Below, piece by piece: positions 59,710-64,000 of a DNA stretch of 64,000 nt. The position numbers and the translations under genes were made by a program. Every line of letters starts with the position of its first letter. Position 1 is the first letter of the stretch. The notes beneath the pieces were generated by a model, which had not been told where the DNA came from, did not search any database, and saw only the letters and a list, made by a program, of their open reading frames with translations. Origin of the DNA: MED660 sp002691025 (GTDB lineage: Bacteria > Myxococcota_A > UBA9160 > UBA4427); NCBI GenBank assembly GCA_002170485.2, contig NHDZ02000011.1, positions 1 to 64,000 of the forward strand, read 5' to 3'.

Positions 59710-61250
59710 GGAATGACATAACCGAGAGCGCGTAATCGCTCTATTTCAAGCGGGTCCAGTTCAATCCCCTGAGAGGGATTGATGGCGGGAGAGCGGTTCG
59801 CTCTGCGTGCCTCAAGAGCATTCCACAATTTCCCAGTCAACTCGGGGTGGAGAGCCGCGACGTCTTTCTGCTCGTCGGGGTCTGTGGATAGGTCGTAGAG
59901 AACCGGTGCGTCTTCACCGACGCGGTAGACCAGCTTATAGGGCCCCTGTCGAACGGAAAAATAGAAAGGGGCACTTTCGCCCATGACTTCGACGAGGTCG
60001 ACTCCCGCCGACGCTTCTCCAAATTGAAGCCTTTCCAGGAAAAGCGGCGAGATGATGGGGTGGGTCTGCGGATCGAGAAGGGGAGTGAGGTCCATGCCAG
60101 CCAGGGAGTCGTCCGGCGGAAGTCCTGCCCACGACAGAAGGGTGGCCGGAATGTCGACGAGGGAGACGGGGGTTTCGATTTTCAGACCCTGGGGCAGCCC
60201 CTCGCCCCTCATGATCAGGGGAATTCGGAGAGACTCCTGATAGGTGGTCAAATGATGGAAGACACGCCCGTGCTCCATGAACTCCTCGCCGTGATCGGAG
60301 GTGATCACGGCGATTCCATGCTCGAGAAGGCCCCGGTTTTCCAGGAAGGAGAAGAGTCGGCCCAGTTCATCATCGATCTGTCGGATTCCGGCGTCGTAGA
60401 GGGTTTCCAGATGTTGTATATCGGCCTCTTCGAGGGTGGGCTTTTCAATTTCCTTCCCGATCTCGATGGGATCGGGTCCGCTTCCCAGAGTGCATTTCTC
60501 GGCGTCAAAATCCTTTTTGCACATCTCCACGTATTCATCCGGGAGATTGATCAATTGCAACTGCAGTCCGGTCCCGTCGATCTCTCCCTGGTAGGGCTCG
60601 ACAAATTTCTTTTCGTAGCGGGAAAGGGAAGTGTAGTCACTGTGGACATCGTAGTAGTGGATGAAGAGGAAGAGGGGGGCCGTCCTTTCCTCTTCCAGCC
60701 ATGCCATGGCCTGATTGGTGATCTGATCATTGGGAAGTTTACGGTCCGCCTCGTCCTGGATGAAGAGAAAGTCCTCGAAACCACGCTGCAGTTGGAATTG
60801 CGGATTCCCCAGCCAGATGGTGTTGACCACCGCAGCGGTGTCCCAGCCCGCGGCCGCCAGTTTCTCGGCCAGGGTGGGGACTCCTTGGGAGAGGGGATAG
60901 GCGGCGCTTACGGCCCCATGCTGTTGGGGGTAGAGGCCGGTAAAGAGAGACGCATGAGCGGGAAGAGTCCAGGGGGCCACTGAACTGGCATCGAGAAAGG
61001 TCACACCTTCCGAAGCAAAGAGGTCGATCCGGGGTGAAGTGAAGCGGGAGTGGCCGTATAGAGTGAGATGGTCGGCCCGCAAAGTATCGATGGAGATGAG
61101 AATGATCAGTTCGGGCGGAGCGATGGTGGAGAGGGCCGCGTCCGGTTCATCCACAGGGGGCTCGTGACAGGAGATCGAAAATCCCAGAATCGCGATCCAC
61201 AGGATCGTGCCGCGTACCCAACTTGTTCTTGAGTCCAGTTGCATTGTCAT
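59706..61250 (-). CDS. Lipoprotein sulfatase-superfamily enzyme (Thr-type)
   Basis: A 514-residue exported lipoprotein-type hydrolase. The signal segment ends in a lipobox-like SISC. Fold phrases are ISIDTLRADHLTLYG near 53, TSDHGEEFMEHGRVFHHLT near 315 and IPLIMRGEGLPQGLKIETPVSLVDI in parts. The nucleophile region is PWTLPAHASLFTGLYPQQHG, again with Thr in place of the sulfatase Cys/Ser. The C-terminal LERLRALGYVIP phrase is shared with its neighbour. It is coupled to the TPR-bearing gene by a TTGA overlap and follows the 61-63 kb paralogue by 30 bases, so the three are one transcription unit. Confidence 0.82.
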   Translation of the reverse strand: MTMQLDSRTSWVRGTILWIAILGFSISCHEPPVDEPDAALSTIAPPELIILISIDTLRADHLTLYGHSRFTSPRIDLFASEGVTFLDASSVAPWTLPAHASLFTGLYPQQHGAVSAAYPLSQGVPTLAEKLAAAGWDTAAVVNTIWLGNPQFQLQRGFEDFLFIQDEADRKLPNDQITNQAMAWLEEERTAPLFLFIHYYDVHSDYTSLSRYEKKFVEPYQGEIDGTGLQLQLINLPDEYVEMCKKDFDAEKCTLGSGPDPIEIGKEIEKPTLEEADIQHLETLYDAGIRQIDDELGRLFSFLENRGLLEHGIAVITSDHGEEFMEHGRVFHHLTTYQESLRIPLIMRGEGLPQGLKIETPVSLVDIPATLLSWAGLPPDDSLAGMDLTPLLDPQTHPIISPLFLERLQFGEASAGVDLVEVMGESAPFYFSVRQGPYKLVYRVGEDAPVLYDLSTDPDEQKDVAALHPELTGKLWNALEARRANRSPAINPSQGIELDPLEIERLRALGYVIP

Positions 61251-61280
61251 CCGTTTCGTCGTCGGTGCGACTCTACGAGT

Positions 61281-62840
61281 TCACCGGATATAGCCGAGGG
61301 CTCTTAATCGCTCGAGCTCATCTGATTCGAGGTCGATCTGGTTTTCTGGATTCGGAGAGGGGGCGAAGTCGGAATACCGAGCCCTCATTTCGGCCAATAG
61401 CGGTTCCGCCACTTCCGGGTACTCACTTCGTATGTCGTTTTGTTCGTAGGGGTCTTGCGATAGATCATAGAGCCAGGCGTCATCGGCTTTGGAATCGTAG
61501 ATCAGTTTATAGGATCCTTTGCGCACCGATCTGTATACCGGATAGATTTCATCCATCATGAGTTGGTACGAGAGCCCGCCCGCAGCTTCTCCATAGAGGA
61601 AACGATCTCCGAATTCGGCCTCGGGTTTTCTGCCCATCAAGGGAAGCAGGCTCAGACCGTCGAGCTCCTCGGGAACGGCGAGGCCAGCCATGGTCAGGAC
61701 GGTGGGCACGATATCGATGACGGAGACCGGCGCATCGATGCGAAGTCCGGCGGGCACACCCTGTCCACGAAAGATCAGGGGCACGTGAAGAATCTCTTGA
61801 TAGACGGTCAGGAAGTGGTCGACTCTTCCATGCTCCATGAATTCTTCGCCGTGATCGGAAACGATGACGACGAGGCTTTCTGATTCCGAGCCGTTCTTTG
61901 TCACCGCCGAAAAGAGGCGTCCGAGTTCGGTATCGAGTTGACGTATGCCCGCATCGTAGAGTTGTTCCAGATGCTTTACGTCGTTTTCGTCCAGAATGAG
62001 CTTTTCGACTGTTTTGTCCACCGCGAGATATTTCTCAAGAGTTCCGATTCGACATTTCGATGGATCGTATTCTTTGTGGCACATCTCAAGGAAATCGTCT
62101 TCAAAGCTGGCGGTGGCGAGTTGCCAGGCCGTCCCATCGACTTCGCCGTTGTATTCCGTGACGAAGAGTCGCTCGTATTCGGGAAGTGACGCGTAGTCGG
62201 CGTGAACATCGTAGTAGTGGACGAAAAGGAAGAGTGGTTTGTCTTGGTGTTCTGAGATCCAGTTGATGGCCTGGTCTGTGATCCAGGTGTTGGGGGCTCT
62301 CCGGTCCATGGTGTCGTCGATGAAAAGGTACTGATCAAAATCCCGGGTGAGGCGAAAGGGTTCTTTCTTGAGCCAGGTCGAGTTCACCACCGCGGCGGTC
62401 TGATAACCGTGACTTTTCAACATTCCTGCGAGAGAATCGACTTCTTCAGGCAGAGCCGAGTCAAAGCGCATTACGCCATGGTTCAAGGGATTGCGCCCTG
62501 TGAGAATCGAAGCATGGGCGGGAAGCGTCCAGGGCGAAGTGGAACTGGCATCGGTAAAAACCGTGCCTTCACTGGCGAAGATATCCAGAGTGGGCGAGGT
62601 CATCCGGGGGGACCCGTATAGGCCGAGATGGTCGGCTCTGAGCGTATCGATGGATACGAGCACGATCAGGCGGGGGGACGAGGGGGCCTGGTTTTCTGGC
62701 TCGGCCTCCTGGGGCGAGGCGGCGCCTGTCTGCTCCAGGGGCCCGGTGTCGGAGGGCTCAGGAGAACATCCCGAGAACAAGCACACCGAAAGGGCCAGAG
62801 CCCCCAAAACGGCTCCCATGCGGCGCTCTGATTGCGACAT
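61281..62840 (-). CDS. Lipoprotein sulfatase-superfamily enzyme (Thr-type)
   Basis: A 519-residue paralogue of the previous gene. ATG at 62840 opens a signal peptide with lipobox LFSGC; the longer open frame upstream has no ribosome site. Fold phrases include VSIDTLRADHLGLYG, VSDHGEEFMEHGRVDHFLT and IPLIFRGQGVPAGLRI-like segments. The nucleophile region is SPWTLPAHASILTGRNPLNHG with Thr. The C-terminus LERLRALGYIR matches the paralogue. This is the first gene of the three-gene minus-strand unit and is divergent from the lipoprotein at 63.0 kb. Phosphoesterase or phosphoglycerol-transferase activity is possible in place of sulfatase activity. Confidence 0.83.
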   Translation of the reverse strand: MSQSERRMGAVLGALALSVCLFSGCSPEPSDTGPLEQTGAASPQEAEPENQAPSSPRLIVLVSIDTLRADHLGLYGSPRMTSPTLDIFASEGTVFTDASSTSPWTLPAHASILTGRNPLNHGVMRFDSALPEEVDSLAGMLKSHGYQTAAVVNSTWLKKEPFRLTRDFDQYLFIDDTMDRRAPNTWITDQAINWISEHQDKPLFLFVHYYDVHADYASLPEYERLFVTEYNGEVDGTAWQLATASFEDDFLEMCHKEYDPSKCRIGTLEKYLAVDKTVEKLILDENDVKHLEQLYDAGIRQLDTELGRLFSAVTKNGSESESLVVIVSDHGEEFMEHGRVDHFLTVYQEILHVPLIFRGQGVPAGLRIDAPVSVIDIVPTVLTMAGLAVPEELDGLSLLPLMGRKPEAEFGDRFLYGEAAGGLSYQLMMDEIYPVYRSVRKGSYKLIYDSKADDAWLYDLSQDPYEQNDIRSEYPEVAEPLLAEMRARYSDFAPSPNPENQIDLESDELERLRALGYIR

Positions 62841-63049
62841 CCCCTGCAATATACCCCTCCCAGAAGGCAACGTCAGAGGCCCAGGCCTGTGTCCCCTCGG
62901 GGCATTTCGGTTTGTGGGATTGACCGAACCTACCGCTCGCCCATAGAATTCGGGTTCTGTAGGGTCTCGTTCCCCGTTGGAGTGGGAATTCAGATTTCTT
63001 TTTCGGAAGCGATGCGCGTTCTCCAAGACGCCGTAGGAGCAAAAATAGA

Positions 63050-63577
63050 ATGACGATGTTCAGTCGGATGATTGTGGTTTTCGCTGGGGTGTCCCTTTGT
63101 GTCTTGATCGGCGTGGGGTGCGGTGGCGATGAGGCGACCCAAGGCGATGGCGCTGCTGCGAACCAGACCGAGACCGAACGCCCCGCCTACAAGGCTCCGC
63201 CCACCAATGAGATGCCTCCGATGGCGTCCGATATAGCGGTCACGATCCAGGAAGAGCTCAAAGTCAAGCAGGAGTTGCCCGACTACTACCCGGAAGACGG
63301 TCCTCTCTACCCCGATACCCTTCCGAGCAACATTCGCGTCAAGGGAAGCAAGGTCACCATGGGTTTTGGGACAGCGGATCCGGCCGACCAGGTGGCCGAC
63401 TACCTGGAATCCGATCTCCAGTCGAAGGGGTGGACCGTTCTACCGGTTCAGGAGGTTCCGACAGGTTCGGTGATCCAGGGTTCGAAGGACGGGCGTAATG
63501 TCACAGTCCTGGTTTCACACCTGAGCGAGAGTGGGGATGAGTACGCCACCATGATCATGGTTTCGGTGCAGCGCTGA
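63050..63577 (+). CDS. Hypothetical lipoprotein
   Basis: A 175-residue protein with a lipobox IGVGC near 25 after a hydrophobic signal (MIVVFAGVSLCVL). The mature part is unrecognised: a Thr/Ala/Pro/Glu-rich linker, then a small globular region with LPDYYPEDGPLYP near 85 and VADYLESDLQSKGWTVLP near 120. It lies between two sulfatase-like lipoprotein sets and is divergent from the first. It could belong to the same membrane-surface group. No function is assigned. Confidence 0.65.
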   Translation: MTMFSRMIVVFAGVSLCVLIGVGCGGDEATQGDGAAANQTETERPAYKAPPTNEMPPMASDIAVTIQEELKVKQELPDYYPEDGPLYPDTLPSNIRVKGSKVTMGFGTADPADQVADYLESDLQSKGWTVLPVQEVPTGSVIQGSKDGRNVTVLVSHLSESGDEYATMIMVSVQR

Positions 63578-63600
63578 TTCTGATCCTGCGGTTTTCTCTC

Positions 63601-64000
63601 ATGACTTCAGTGCGCGGCGCCCTTCTGCGCCTTCTTCTGCTGCTTGCGTGTTTCTTGCTTGCGTGTGGGGATGCAGAGAACGCTTCGCCGCCCGAGGAGG
63701 TCGCACAGCCCGGATTCGAAGGGCCTCGGGCCATCGTGCTGGTTTCGATCGATACGCTCCGGGCCGATCATCTGGGTCTCTATGGTCACGAGCGCTTCAC
63801 GTCTCCTGTCCTGGATGAGGTGGCGAGGCAGGGTGTGGTTTTCGAGGATGCAAGCGCTCCATCACCGTGGACGTTGCCTTCTCATGCGTCCATGTTGAGC
63901 GGACTCTCGCCCTTCCAGCACGGCCTCGTCAGTGCTCAGCGCGGCCTTTCCTCGGAAGTCGAGACCTTGGCGGATTGGTTCAACGTGGCCGGCTGGAAGA
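63601..64000 (+). CDS. Lipoprotein sulfatase-superfamily enzyme, cut by the window end
   Basis: The frame opens at ATG 63601 and runs off the right edge without a stop, so only about 133 residues are seen. A signal peptide with lipobox LLACG (near 22) is followed by VSIDTLRADHLGLYG near 50 and SPWTLPSHASMLSGLSPFQHG near 88-108. It has the same Thr-type nucleophile region as the three genes on the other strand and is a fourth paralogue. It lies 23 bases behind the lipoprotein gene, so the two are probably co-transcribed. Confidence 0.85.
   Translation, partial: MTSVRGALLRLLLLLACFLLACGDAENASPPEEVAQPGFEGPRAIVLVSIDTLRADHLGLYGHERFTSPVLDEVARQGVVFEDASAPSPWTLPSHASMLSGLSPFQHGLVSAQRGLSSEVETLADWFNVAGWK

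Noticed and set aside
1..64000. CRISPR array, insertion sequence, prophage, rRNA or tRNA
   Set aside because: No direct-repeat array, transposase, integrase or ribosomal RNA sequence was recognised on either strand.

Overview
The window is a gene-dense, GC-rich stretch from a Gram-negative, didermic bacterium. Evidence for that cell plan: Mla outer-membrane lipid-asymmetry proteins, several lipobox lipoproteins, a periplasmic enzyme, PEP-CTERM/exosortase sorting and a sigma-54 activator. The mix (a DUF6178-like gene, a DUF815-type ATPase, a serine palmitoyltransferase-like enzyme, tandem MoeA genes beside a tungsten AOR, a histone-fold protein and many lipoprotein sulfatase-like enzymes) points to a deltaproteobacterial-type lineage such as Myxococcota or a relative. 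No rRNA, tRNA, transposase, prophage or CRISPR array was seen. Single-base Ns are scattered in 1-30 kb and 52-58 kb and break some reading frames.

Layout. 0-6 kb: APS reductase, a PDZ/membrane/GAF histidine kinase, a PEP-CTERM protein and an alpha/beta hydrolase. 6-16 kb: a 71-residue histone-fold protein with a Lys-rich tail, a CocE-type hydrolase with a DUF6178-like partner, a Nudix hydrolase, a DUF815 ATPase, a serine palmitoyltransferase-like enzyme, MlaA and an MlaC-like protein converging, a second alpha/beta hydrolase and a membrane protein. 16-34 kb: aconitase, a lipid kinase overlapping a queuosine-salvage gene, a PhyH dioxygenase, a genuine formylglycine-type sulfatase behind an exported PheC-AroQ fusion, a cold-shock-domain protein, a NAD synthetase broken by a 25-bp tandem duplication, MaoC, succinate-semialdehyde dehydrogenase, a membrane Tat aldo/keto reductase with two FeS clusters, PCD, a DHH phosphoesterase, Smr and ApaH-like proteins.

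34.8-40.2 kb is a tungsten/molybdenum cofactor locus: a MoaD/ThiS-like carrier, aldehyde:ferredoxin oxidoreductase, a strong terminator, MoeA, then MoeA fused to a periplasmic-binding-protein-like domain. 40.8-51.6 kb holds housekeeping and unknown genes: a CorC/CNNM transporter, an RNA uracil methyltransferase that seems to start at CTG, a TOPRIM-like orphan, a HAD protein, Nfu, a penicillin-binding transpeptidase, a double-PilZ protein, a CPBP protease and YqgE.

51.7-64 kb is the surface-sorting region: formaldehyde dehydrogenase, a sigma-54 activator, an exosortase-EpsI fusion, a secreted dockerin-like protein behind a likely -24/-12 promoter, a PEP-CTERM protein, then four lipoprotein sulfatase-superfamily enzymes (one cut by the window edge) that carry Thr where true sulfatases carry the formylglycine Cys/Ser. 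The best leads are the histone with its structured leader, this sorting and lipoprotein-enzyme cluster, the W/Mo locus and the exported PheC-AroQ fusion.
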